A stretch of 53,074 nt of DNA from Anaerolineae bacterium (GTDB taxonomy: Bacteria; Chloroflexota; Anaerolineae; Aggregatilineales; Phototrophicaceae). A program made the translations under genes and the position numbers. Below are positions 32,536 to 39,928 of the stretch, piece by piece. The first letter of the stretch is position 1, and the number at the start of each line of letters is the position of its first letter. The notes beneath the pieces were generated by a model. It made no database searches, was not told the DNA's origin, and worked only from the letters and a program-made list of their open reading frames with translations. The stretch spans positions 1-53,074 of the forward strand of contig JALHNB010000049.1 of assembly GCA_022843745.1 (NCBI GenBank), in the 5' to 3' direction.

Positions 32536-33603
32536 ATGATCCGAGTAGCGATGTTAAGTTTCTGGCATGTGCATGGCAAGGATTATGCGCGAGAAGCCGA
32601 GGAGCATCCCGATACCGAAATCGTCGCCGTCTGGGACGAAGTGCCGGAGCGTGGTCAGGCGGAAGCGGAACAACGCGGCGTGCCTTTTTACGATGATCTG
32701 GATGAACTGCTCTCACAGCCAGAAATCGACGGCGTGATCGTTGACGCGCCCACCAACATGCACCGCGACGTGATGGTCGCCGCCGCCCGCGCTGGCAAAC
32801 ACATTTTTACGGAAAAAGTCATCGCCGCCACCCTCAGCGAAGCCCAGGAAATCATCGAGGCTGTCGATCAGGCGGGAGTCACGTTTCTGGTCGCCATGCG
32901 CCGCCTGCCAATGGCCTCCACCCGCGCGGTCAAGGAAATCATCGACCAGGGCTTGCTCGGCGATGTGGTTTCCGTGCGCGTGCGCGACAGCCACAGCGGA
33001 GTCCTGCCCAGCGCACAACATCCACGCGGAATGCTGGATGGCGCATTTCTGAATCGGGAGCAGGCGCAGGGCGGCGTACTGATTGACCTGTGTCATTCCG
33101 TCTATCTGACACGCCATTTTTTGGGCAAGCCGGAAAGCGTGACCGCTGCTTTGGGCTACTTTACTGGACGCGATATTGAGGATAACGCCGTCGTCACCCT
33201 GCGCTGCTCCAACGGCGCGATTGGGGTCATCGAGGCCGGATACGTCACACAGTTTGCGCCCTTTGGCATCGAAATTCACGGGACACAAGGTACGGTACTT
33301 TACAGCGAAACCGGGATCGGCGAGGGGATGTACAGCCGAATTTCCGGCGCGCAAAATTGGACTCGCAACCAGCCGCCGGGGCCGGAGGGCAAGCTGCTCC
33401 TGCGCAGCGCGAAAATCGAAGGCAATCAATGGCTGTCCCAGGACGTGACCACCCCCGCCGCGCCAAAACCATTTGACCAGTGGGTCGCGCACATTCAACA
33501 AGGCACGAAAGCCACCGAAAACATCGCGCTCGGACTCGATCTGACGGCGATCATCGAGGCGGCCTATCGCTCGGCGGAAAGCGGGCAGGCTATTCGGCTG
33601 TGA
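32536..33603 (+). CDS. Gfo/Idh/MocA family oxidoreductase
   Basis: 355 residues from MIRVAMLSFWHVHGKDYARE (the classic N-terminal nucleotide-binding start of the family, although the GxGxxG is degenerate). DGVIVDAPTNMHRDVMVAAA and AGKHIFTEKVIAATLSEAQE follow, with Lys in the EK(P/V) catalytic position. The C-terminal dimerising beta sheet includes GGVLIDLCHSVYLTRHFLG (with the D..H motif) and GIEIHGTQGTVLYSE. It probably oxidises or reduces a sugar or inositol-like substrate with NAD(P)H. AGAAAGG precedes the start. Confidence 0.92.
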   Translation: MIRVAMLSFWHVHGKDYAREAEEHPDTEIVAVWDEVPERGQAEAEQRGVPFYDDLDELLSQPEIDGVIVDAPTNMHRDVMVAAARAGKHIFTEKVIAATLSEAQEIIEAVDQAGVTFLVAMRRLPMASTRAVKEIIDQGLLGDVVSVRVRDSHSGVLPSAQHPRGMLDGAFLNREQAQGGVLIDLCHSVYLTRHFLGKPESVTAALGYFTGRDIEDNAVVTLRCSNGAIGVIEAGYVTQFAPFGIEIHGTQGTVLYSETGIGEGMYSRISGAQNWTRNQPPGPEGKLLLRSAKIEGNQWLSQDVTTPAAPKPFDQWVAHIQQGTKATENIALGLDLTAIIEAAYRSAESGQAIRL

Positions 33604-33607
33604 AAAA

Positions 33608-34678
33608 TTAATCGCTCCACAACGCCGCGCAATCGAGATCATCGAATGCCGTCATCGCGTGTTGCAGCATCGGCATCCACGCGGGCATCGTCTCCGGGTT
33701 GAATTGCCCGCGACACCATTCGATGGGGATGTAAACGATCATCGCCGCCATCAGTCGGTAATCTTCAAAAAGCTGCTCCCACGAATAGTCGCTCACGCCA
33801 TGCGCGATAAGCTGCTCGTGATAGCGCCGCAAAACCGCCTGCTCAAAATTCCGGCGAATGTCGATGTCCCAGTCGAGAATCATCGCGTAGGCCAGGTCAT
33901 ATACGCCCAACCATGTGGTCAGACTCCAGTCAAACGGCTGGCGATCAATAATATAAATCGGGCGGTCTCCGGCAATCGGCACGAAAACGTTGTTCCAGTT
34001 GACATCGCCGTGAATGAGCGTGAAACCGCTGCCATTCCGCGTCCGGTCAATAATAAGCTGAGGGTGTTTTTTGAATAATGTCCGAATCGCGTCCGGCCAG
34101 TGTGGTTTTAGCTGATCCCCAACCGCCGCGAGGATATGCCCTGCCCCCGGCTCGGAGATGCTCACAAAGCGCCGGATCGCCGCCGGACTGGGAATCGGCG
34201 CGTCACCGAGTCGATCCCTGCCCCACCAACGCGCGTGCATCGCCGCCAATCCATCCGCCAGCGCTAACCCATATTCGAGCCTCGGCGTTTTTTCTCTCGC
34301 TTCGATGTGCGTCCCGGAAACATCGTCCATCAGCACATGGTAGCGCCCCATCTCCGCTGAATAAGCCGCATCGTAATGGCGGATCAGCGGCGCGTCCCAG
34401 ACACCCATATAATCGCGAATATAATAATAAACTTCCGACGGCCCAAAAAATTCATCGTCCTGGTCGATGTCTACCATTTTCAAAAATAATTTTTGCGGCA
34501 TGTCGCCTTGCGACCCCGGCGCGTAAGCCAGCTTCAGCCGCGCGTTGGTCGAAAGCAGCCGCACACCTGTATCAACCTCGAACGACTCGACTGCGCCCGA
34601 TTGCAGCGCACCGCTAATCGTCAACACGTCCGTCAACCATTCCGGCGTGACCTCATCCACGTTGGTAATCACGGTCAT
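33608..34678 (-). CDS. aminoglycoside-phosphotransferase-like / ecdysteroid-kinase-like protein
   Basis: 356 residues from MTVITNVDEV, with AAGGA upstream deciding against an ATG seven codons earlier. The APH fold is seen in LIHGDVNWNNVFVP (catalytic loop with Asp) and YIIDRQPFDWSLTTW (metal-binding region), with SEVYYYIRD in the N-lobe. The N-lobe has MPQKLFLKMVDIDQDDEF. The length and YIIDRQ suit the CHK/EcKinase-like branch. The substrate (a small alcohol or antibiotic) is unknown. It is convergent with the oxidoreductase, with only 4 bp between the stops. Confidence 0.88.
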   Translation of the reverse strand: MTVITNVDEVTPEWLTDVLTISGALQSGAVESFEVDTGVRLLSTNARLKLAYAPGSQGDMPQKLFLKMVDIDQDDEFFGPSEVYYYIRDYMGVWDAPLIRHYDAAYSAEMGRYHVLMDDVSGTHIEAREKTPRLEYGLALADGLAAMHARWWGRDRLGDAPIPSPAAIRRFVSISEPGAGHILAAVGDQLKPHWPDAIRTLFKKHPQLIIDRTRNGSGFTLIHGDVNWNNVFVPIAGDRPIYIIDRQPFDWSLTTWLGVYDLAYAMILDWDIDIRRNFEQAVLRRYHEQLIAHGVSDYSWEQLFEDYRLMAAMIVYIPIEWCRGQFNPETMPAWMPMLQHAMTAFDDLDCAALWSD

Positions 34679-34867
34679 AACTACTAAATCCTTCGTCAAT
34701 AAGCGAACTATTCGATCTTCAGGTCAGGCAAATCATGACCGAAACCTGCGATCATTATGCTACAAATCGACGACAGGCGCTTTCCAGGCACAAAAAGTTT
34801 GCAAATCATTTGCGTCCAACCGCGAATCGGATACACTATAAATAAGCATCTCACCAGTTTAGTTTCT

Positions 34868-34915
34868 GGCTGACAAGCTGATTGGCTGACAAGCTGACCA
34901 GCTCACAAGCTGATT
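34868..34915. repeat. three 16-bp direct repeats
   Basis: GGCTGACAAGCTGATT, GGCTGACAAGCTGACC and AGCTCACAAGCTGATT directly follow each other, 21 bp before the start of the SH3-LysM gene. They may be a protein-binding site or simply slippage product. The 34679-34936 gap has no other recognised feature. Confidence 0.8.
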
Positions 34916-34936
34916 AGCCACAATGGAAAAAAGACC

Positions 34937-35692
34937 ATGACAAAACGACTCGTTATTTTCGCCTTCATTTTTGCTCTGATGTTCACAATTGTCGCGCCTG
35001 TTTTCGCGCAGCAGGGTGTCGCCAGCGTCAATACTGGTACGCTCAATGTGCGATCTGGCCCCGGCCTGCAATATGGCTCGATTGCCACGCTGCCCTATGG
35101 TTTCGGTGTCAGCCTCATCGCCCGCAATGACGAGGCCAATTGGGTCTATATCGCGCTGACCAACGGCGTAACAGGCTGGGTCAACGTCAATTATCTGTAT
35201 ACGACCACGCGCATCTGGGACATCCCGGTTGCTGAGAATCTGGCCGCCGCGCCGATCACTCCCACCGGCAGCGTGACCCGCGCCTATAATCTCAATGTGC
35301 GCCAGAGTCCCGATGAAGTCTCGACCATCGTCGCCAGCATCGGCCTCGGACAATCATTTGAATTGATCGGACGCAGCTACGACTCGCTGTGGGCGAATAT
35401 TCGTCTGCCCAACGGCGTGACAGGCTGGGTCGCCGCCCGCTATATCAACACAGGCGTACCCGTCCGCAGCGTCGGTCCAAGCGATGGCAGCGTCTATGCG
35501 CCTCCCCCGCCGACCACTGGCGGCACAACAGGTGGCAATACGGGCAACGTCCGCCGTCACACCATCGTGGCAGGCGACACCCTGGCGAAGATCGCGCAGC
35601 GTTACGGTGTCAGCATGTACGCTATCGCCGCTGCCAACAACATCGCCAATCTCAACCTGATCTATCGCGGCCAAACGCTCATCATTCCGTAA
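34937..35692 (+). CDS. secreted SH3b x2 - LysM protein
   Basis: 251 residues. Signal peptide (MTKRLVIFAFIFALMFTIVA, then PVFAQQG). Two bacterial SH3 modules: GTLNVRSGPGLQYGSIATLP with TGWVNVNYLY, and YNLNVRQSPDEVSTIVASIG with TGWVAARYIN. A proline/glycine linker (PPPPTTGGTTGGNTGN) leads to a LysM domain: RHTIVAGDTLAKIAQRYGVS then NLIYRGQTLIIP. LysM binds cell-wall glycan, and SH3b modules often bind peptidoglycan cross-bridges, so this is an envelope-bound protein without a visible enzyme. Confidence 0.92.
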   Translation: MTKRLVIFAFIFALMFTIVAPVFAQQGVASVNTGTLNVRSGPGLQYGSIATLPYGFGVSLIARNDEANWVYIALTNGVTGWVNVNYLYTTTRIWDIPVAENLAAAPITPTGSVTRAYNLNVRQSPDEVSTIVASIGLGQSFELIGRSYDSLWANIRLPNGVTGWVAARYINTGVPVRSVGPSDGSVYAPPPPTTGGTTGGNTGNVRRHTIVAGDTLAKIAQRYGVSMYAIAAANNIANLNLIYRGQTLIIP

Positions 35693-35710
35693 ATCGAGCG
35701 ATGAATATTT

Positions 35711-35734
35711 GTAGGGGCGCAGCGTGCTGCGCCC
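35711..35734. repeat. REP palindrome
   Basis: GTAGGGGCGCAGcGTGCTGCGCCC-type palindrome 19 bp after the SH3-LysM stop. The inner stem (CGCAG/CTGCG) differs from the CGCAC/GTGCG version but still pairs. Confidence 0.82.
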
Positions 35735-35776
35735 TGTATATTGCACGGTAATTCACGCGCCATCGGGTAGAAACTT

Positions 35777-35814
35777 ACGCTCAAGGGGTCTGGTTTGCCA
35801 ACTCCCTTGAGCGT
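35777..35814. terminator. 11-bp stem hairpin
   Basis: ACGCTCAAGGG and CCCTTGAGCGT form a perfect 11-bp stem with 16-base loop, followed by TTCG. Likely terminator of the SH3-LysM transcript. Confidence 0.65.
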
Positions 35815-35877
35815 TTCGTGAATCAGTCCGGGGAATAATTCAGGCGTGTCAACGCTGGCAGGCAAATGAGGGGGTTT

Positions 35878-36273
35878 ATGCAACAGAACGTCACCGAAAA
35901 CCCAAATTGCACCTGCTCTCGGCTGGAAAACGGCATTTACGAGTTCAAATTTCTCGCTAATGGTCGCGCCACGATTGACGCTTTTATCGCACAGGTGGAG
36001 CGTATCTACGTGGAAAATCCAGAGTCGCCGCTGCTGCGTTTCCTCATCGATACCAACGGCTTCCAGGTTTCCGTCAGCTACTTTTTGCAGCGCTCCGGCG
36101 AAATGCGCAAGCGTCACCCCAACGCCCCGCACGAACGTTCTGCCGTGCTGGTGGATGATTCCGCGCTGTATGCGATTATCAGCAATATGGTTCGCCTGCT
36201 GCGCGTTCCCATCACCACACGCCAATTCAACACGACCAAGCGCGACGAAGCTATCGCATGGCTGTTGAATTAA
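35878..36273 (+). CDS. SpoIIAA-like/STAS-like protein 1
   Basis: 131 residues from MQQNVTENPN with a GAGGGGG site upstream. ENGIYEFKFLANGRATIDAF, SPLLRFLIDTNGFQVSVSYF, ERSAVLVDDSALYAIISNMV and TTKRDEAIAWLLN follow the beta-alpha pattern of SpoIIAA-like (DUF3478/STAS-like) proteins: a sheet strand with D, a helix, a strand ending in VDD and a final helix with DEAIAWL. Such proteins may act as partner switches or lipid-binding units. The next gene, on the other strand, has a similar layout, so the two may be related. Function is unknown. Confidence 0.72.
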   Translation: MQQNVTENPNCTCSRLENGIYEFKFLANGRATIDAFIAQVERIYVENPESPLLRFLIDTNGFQVSVSYFLQRSGEMRKRHPNAPHERSAVLVDDSALYAIISNMVRLLRVPITTRQFNTTKRDEAIAWLLN

Positions 36274-36297
36274 TTTGACAATACCATCGTTGCTGAA

Positions 36298-36702
36298 TTA
36301 AGCGGTTTTGCTGTCTTTTAGCATACAATCATGCTCCGCGATGACCCGGCGGGCATCTTCTACCGACTCCGCGCTGAATATGACCCCGACCATCTCTGGG
36401 TCGAAGGACATAAAAAGTGACAATAGAGCTTTCAGAAACGGGTTGACCACCACAACGATAATCCCCTGATTCGGAGGGGCTGAAAGGGTCGCCTTGCGCA
36501 TGTTGTACATGGTTTCGCGTCCACGCGGCATCATCGTTTTGCGCATATTTGCGACGACGTTGACACGGTGAGGCACACTCATCATCATACACTGGGTTGT
36601 GCGGTTTATTTCCCAGAATTCTTCCCACGTCCAAGGCCCGTCAAAATCATGTCGAATAGCCGTTTTGCCGTCGTTATCCCACATCACCTGGATAGACATC
36701 AT
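36298..36702 (-). CDS. STAS-like protein 2, convergent with the preceding gene
   Basis: 134 residues: IRHDFDGPWTWEEFWEINRT (a SpoIIAA-like DFDGPWTWEEF entry), PHRVNVVANMRKTMMPRGRE, IVVVVNPFLKALLSLFMSFD and GVIFSAESVEDARRVIAEHD. The strand-helix pattern is that of STAS-like proteins. The TWEEFW motif is frequent in Chloroflexota proteins of this type. It is AT-richer than the neighbour. It could be a second regulator for the same unknown process. No catalytic residues stand out. Confidence 0.7.
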   Translation of the reverse strand: MMSIQVMWDNDGKTAIRHDFDGPWTWEEFWEINRTTQCMMMSVPHRVNVVANMRKTMMPRGRETMYNMRKATLSAPPNQGIIVVVVNPFLKALLSLFMSFDPEMVGVIFSAESVEDARRVIAEHDCMLKDSKTA

Positions 36703-36769
36703 TTCATCCGATTATTTCAAATTTTGATCTAGTATAACATTATTAAAGGCGTAAAGAATTAAGATATAT

Positions 36770-36795
36770 AAAAGGCGACACCAAAGCCGCCTTTT
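36770..36795 (-). terminator. rho-independent terminator
   Basis: AAAAGGCG pairs with CGCCTTTT around a 10-base loop; on the reverse strand it is followed by TTTTATATAT. It lies 19 bp past the stop of the secreted protein at 36814. Confidence 0.8.
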
Positions 36796-36813
36796 ATATT
36801 ATGCTTTTCCCAA

Positions 36814-37281
36814 CTATCGGGTCGTGTAGCTCACGATAACCGCATCGTCGGTGATTTCGATGCCCGTCAGGTGCAGCGAGGGGTGCTGACGCTTCATAAA
36901 ATTTCGCCATGAGGCATCCATATGCGTGTTGATCTGCTCCAGCACGTCCGCCGGAATGTCGCTGCCATCCACCATGACGCTGCTCACGTCCCAGAAAATA
37001 CGCCCATTTTCGAAGCTCGGTACGGCTGTGGTCGCGACTTCATACGATGCGCCGCCACGATAGGTGTGCGTCGAATAAATCACGACCTGCCCCACCTGCA
37101 AATCCGCCGAGACATCGCTCTCGGTGCGCCGCCAGGGGTTGGTCACGCGGTATGACTCGTTGATCTGGTCTTCGGTGATCGTTTTGGTGCGGGTGGTCGC
37201 CGCCAGCGCCGGGATCGCCATCACGCCGAGCAAGCCTACGACGAACAAAATCACGATACTTTTGCGAAATACGGTCTTCAT
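36814..37281 (-). CDS. secreted hypothetical protein
   Basis: 155 residues with a clear signal peptide (MKTVFRKSIVILFVVGLLGV, then MAIPALAATT, cleavage after ALA). The mature part includes ITEDQINESYRVTNPWRRTE, VSADLQVGQVVIYSTHTYRG and LTGIEITDDAVIVSYTTR. No family is recognised. ITEDQINESYR is reminiscent of exported proteins that bind regulators or wall polymers, but no domain was identified. No cysteine is visible. It has its own terminator downstream. Confidence 0.72.
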   Translation of the reverse strand: MKTVFRKSIVILFVVGLLGVMAIPALAATTRTKTITEDQINESYRVTNPWRRTESDVSADLQVGQVVIYSTHTYRGGASYEVATTAVPSFENGRIFWDVSSVMVDGSDIPADVLEQINTHMDASWRNFMKRQHPSLHLTGIEITDDAVIVSYTTR

Positions 37282-37410
37282 GTTGAGTCCTCTCCTTCAT
37301 GTGTCGATAGACTTATCATAGGGCGAAGATGTAACCGAAGTGTGATCTCGCGTTAAATTTTTCGTAAATTCTGGCGAATATTTTCCGCATGAGACATTTG
37401 GGCAATAAAA

Positions 37411-37440
37411 AACGAGGCCAGGGACGCGCCTGACCTCGTT
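37411..37440 (-). terminator. rho-independent terminator of the hydrolase gene
   Basis: AACGAGGCCAGG pairs with CCTGACCTCGTT (one mismatch), followed on the reverse strand by TTTTTATTG. It sits 17 bp past the hydrolase stop. Confidence 0.85.
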
Positions 37441-37457
37441 GATGGATCGAGGATATA

Positions 37458-38279
37458 CTATTCAGCCGAGACGGATTGCGCTGCGGTTTCGATCAGAGCA
37501 GTCACTTCGGCGGTATGGGAAGCCATCGGAACATGGCTGGATTCGACTTCGACGACGGTTGCCCCCATGCGCTGGGCAAACAGGCGCTCGGCATCGGGCG
37601 GGATAGCTTCGTCATTGGTGGCGACCATGTACCAGGTGGGGAGCGATTTCCAGGCCGGGACACTCATCACATCTTCCAACGCGCTGGCATGGATCGGCTG
37701 CTGCGCGGCCCACATCGCATTGGCCCAGGCGGGGTCAACATCTGACGCGAACTTCGTGACAAAATCGTCCTGTGGCAGCCAACCGTAACCCAGTTCATCA
37801 AAGCTCAGGTGTGCAAGAGCAGGCGTTGGAGGCCCTTGCGACAGCAGCGCACCAATCGATTCGCCTTCATCCAGCCCGAACGCCGCGATATAAACGAGGC
37901 CAACCACATTGGGCTGATCGACAGCGCCAGCGGTGATAATCTGACCGCCGTAGGAATGTCCGGCGAGAATGGTGGGGCCGCTCAGACGAGCCAACACCTG
38001 ATGAAGCCGCGCAACGTTATCCGCCAGCGAGGTCAGCGGGAACTGCGGCGCGATCACGTTATAACCGGCTGCTTGGAGTTCCTCAATAACTGCGCTCCAG
38101 CTTGAGCCATCTGCCCACGCACCATGTACCAGCACAACGTTAGGTAATGTACTCACTTCTTCCGTACCTTCCTGTGCCAGAACCGGCACGACAGCGATTG
38201 CCACGACAAAAATAGTGATGAGAATGGCGCGCAGGATCGAGCGCCCCGACTTCAGTTCATTCAACGTGCTGTAGTTCAT
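37458..38279 (-). CDS. secreted alpha/beta hydrolase
   Basis: 273 residues from MNYSTLNELK, with GAGGAAG upstream. The N-terminal segment (ILRAILITIFVVAIAVVPVL) ending in AQ is a signal peptide with a possible membrane anchor. NVVLVHGAWADGSSWS is the oxyanion region, and ILAGHSYGGQIITAG holds the nucleophile Ser in GHSYGG. VATNDEAIPPDAE gives the catalytic Asp, and ESSHVPMASHTAEV the catalytic His. The layout matches AB_hydrolase_6-type esterases. LuxR-type regulator upstream on the same strand may control it. Extracytoplasmic esterase or lactonase activity is the guess. Confidence 0.9.
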   Translation of the reverse strand: MNYSTLNELKSGRSILRAILITIFVVAIAVVPVLAQEGTEEVSTLPNVVLVHGAWADGSSWSAVIEELQAAGYNVIAPQFPLTSLADNVARLHQVLARLSGPTILAGHSYGGQIITAGAVDQPNVVGLVYIAAFGLDEGESIGALLSQGPPTPALAHLSFDELGYGWLPQDDFVTKFASDVDPAWANAMWAAQQPIHASALEDVMSVPAWKSLPTWYMVATNDEAIPPDAERLFAQRMGATVVEVESSHVPMASHTAEVTALIETAAQSVSAE

Positions 38280-38348
38280 GTTTTCTTCCTCTTTCCTCTT
38301 AAGTCTGATAATTGATCCAACGAATTTTTTGCCCACCTGCATCGTGAG

Positions 38349-38431
38349 CCTGCAAGCCTGCTCAGCTATAAACCTGTGTCTTGCAAGGGGTCTGAACCCC
38401 ATGTCCTGCAAGCCTGTTCAGGTGTAAACCT
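38349..38431. repeat. 27-bp direct repeat pair upstream of the hydrolase gene
   Basis: CCTGCAAGCCTGCTCAG-type at 38349-38375 and CCTGCAAGCCTGTTCAG-type at 38405-38431 (24 of 27 positions the same). They lie in the hydrolase upstream region (70 and 126 bp before its start), so they could be regulator sites. Confidence 0.72.
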
Positions 38432-38436
38432 TATGA

Positions 38437-38697
38437 CTAAGAATAGTGGTTCCGGGTTTCCATGTCTTCAGAGATTCCACTTAAATCTTCGTTGATGCCC
38501 CGCATCATGGAAAGCATGGCCTCAGTCCGGGAAGAAACGCCTAATTTGTCAAAAATACGATAGAGGTGACTCTCAACCGTTCGGGTGCTGATCGAAAGCT
38601 CGTTGGCGATCTGGGCATTGCGTCGGCCTTTCGCCACCAGCGCCAGAACCGCCGATTCCTGTTTTGTCAAATCGTTAAGTGACTTAAATTTTCTCAT
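38437..38697 (-). CDS. LuxR-type (GerE) helix-turn-helix protein
   Basis: 86 residues, only the DNA-binding domain: LTKQESAVLALVAKGRRNAQ then IANELSISTRTVESHLYRIF then DKLGVSSRTEAML, the typical GerE fold (residues 9-70), with a short acidic tail. No receiver or autoinducer domain. Stand-alone GerE proteins often act as activators or coregulators. It lies upstream of the hydrolase on the same strand with a 157-bp gap that includes two direct repeats. AGGAGG-like GGAGGC lies upstream of its start. Confidence 0.92.
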   Translation of the reverse strand: MRKFKSLNDLTKQESAVLALVAKGRRNAQIANELSISTRTVESHLYRIFDKLGVSSRTEAMLSMMRGINEDLSGISEDMETRNHYS

Positions 38698-38855
38698 GTG
38701 CAGCCTCCTTGTAGTAATCTCGTCTCGGTATATAACAGTGTGTAAAAAGTGTGCCGATGCGGAAGTGCTAACGTTTGCCGATGAAGACGTGTGTATCTGT
38801 TATTCCAAAAGTCTGTATTCCTGGTAGGGCGCGATGGTTTGTCAAACCCCATAGC

Positions 38856-39063
38856 CGCTTTCGTAGTGGTTTGATAATGTGTTTGAACGATTAAATACGG
38901 ATCACTACCACGCCCGCTTTCGTAGTGGTTTGATAATGTGTTTGAACGATTAGATACGGATCACTACCTCGCCCGTTTTCGTAGGGGCACGATGATGCGT
39001 TTTAACTATTAAATACGGATAACCACCGCGCCTGTTTTCGTAGGGGCACGATGTATCGTGCCC
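38856..39063. repeat. three 59-bp tandem repeats and a fourth partial, REP-type end
   Basis: Units at 38856-38914, 38915-38973 and 38974-39032 (59 bp each) begin CG(C/T)TTTCGTAG, and a fourth starts at 39033 and ends in the palindrome GGGGCACGATGTATCGTGCC (39043-39062). Units 1 and 2 are nearly identical; unit 3 carries GTAGGGGCACGATG. The same unit type is present at 25464-25678. A degenerate REP follows near 39073-39099. No gene was found in 38698-39192. Confidence 0.88.
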
Positions 39064-39192
39064 TGCTGGATGATGGGCGCACGGCTGTGGGTTCCTACAA
39101 AATTCGTACTCCGTATTAATTTGTAAAACTGCATTATCGTGCCCTCTTGAATCGGTATCCGTCCTAATTTGTTTATTTACAGTATCAAACCC

Positions 39193-39621
39193 CTACACGC
39201 CCTTTCGTCGATGATGCCAGTCGGGACAGTATCTTTGCAGCAGCCGAGTGACATGGCCTGGATGATAGGCAACGCCAAAAACCTGTTTGAGGGCAGCAGC
39301 AACGCGCCTGGTTGTCCATTTTTTACCGACAAATCCAAAGGCTTCTGCCCCACGATCTATGAGTTCGGGTATTTGGGCGAACTGCTCGTTGGTCAGCAGC
39401 GCCCGCTTGCCCGGTGCAGGATGGCGGCGCAAGGCCTCTCCCCCTCCACCCTCGCGAACCTGCTTGAACCACCGGCTGACCGCCCCCTGACTAACTCCCA
39501 ATTCCTTCGCAATCTGAGTCTGCGACCAACCCTGCTGGTGAAGCGCCCACGCCTGCAATCGGCGGCTTTCACGCCAATCGAGCGTTTGGTGTTGCGGTTG
39601 GTCGTTGGTTGATTTGGACAT
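39193..39621 (-). pseudogene. truncated IS630-type transposase (N-terminal half)
   Basis: 142 residues from MSKSTNDQP (a GTG five codons upstream is possible). LDWRESRRLQAWALHQQGWS, then QIAKELGVSQGAVSRWFKQV is the N-terminal HTH, and RRVAAALKQVFGVAYHPGHV and LLQRYCPDWHHRRKGV match the winged-helix part of IS630/Tc1-like transposases. The downstream DDE catalytic domain is absent: the reading frame stops and the next 490 bases are REP repeats. It is either the first ORF of an old element or a remnant. Short repeats AGTTGACATCAGTTGACAT lie upstream. Confidence 0.8.
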
Positions 39622-39764
39622 CAGAATTGCACCCACTTATGCGTAATCAATGCGGCGATTTACGTTAATGAGCAGTATAATGAGCGCGGCGTTCAATGTC
39701 AGTCAACATTGGTTGTCACTTTAGTTGACATCAGTTGACATTCCCTATTTACCCTGATTGCTAG

Positions 39765-39888
39765 TCCTCACCCCCCGCCCCCTCTCCAAAGCATTGGAGA
39801 GGGGGAGTCAGCCGGATTTTAAGCCCCTCCCCATTGCGATGGGGAGGGGTTTGGGGTGGGGAGGGGTCATAAAGGCAGCTAGCAATCA
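39765..39888. repeat. 124-bp C-rich/G-rich element with 10-bp terminal repeats
   Basis: TGATTGCTAG (39765-39774) is mirrored by CTAGCAATCA (39879-39888). In between are two hairpins: CCTCTCCA...TGGAGAGG and CCCCTCCCC...GGGGAGGGG. The same two-hairpin arrangement occurs in reverse orientation at 50057-50153. Confidence 0.75.
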
Positions 39889-39928
39889 AGGTTTTTTCCT
39901 GCATGTCAGACAGAGATAGCGAAGTGAC

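Noticed and set aside
32713-33642. 309-residue reverse-strand frame
   Set aside because: Antisense to the Gfo/Idh/MocA oxidoreductase and without recognisable domain.
38856-39032. CRISPR array
   Set aside because: The 59-bp units are contiguous without unique spacers, so this is a tandem repeat, not a repeat-spacer array.
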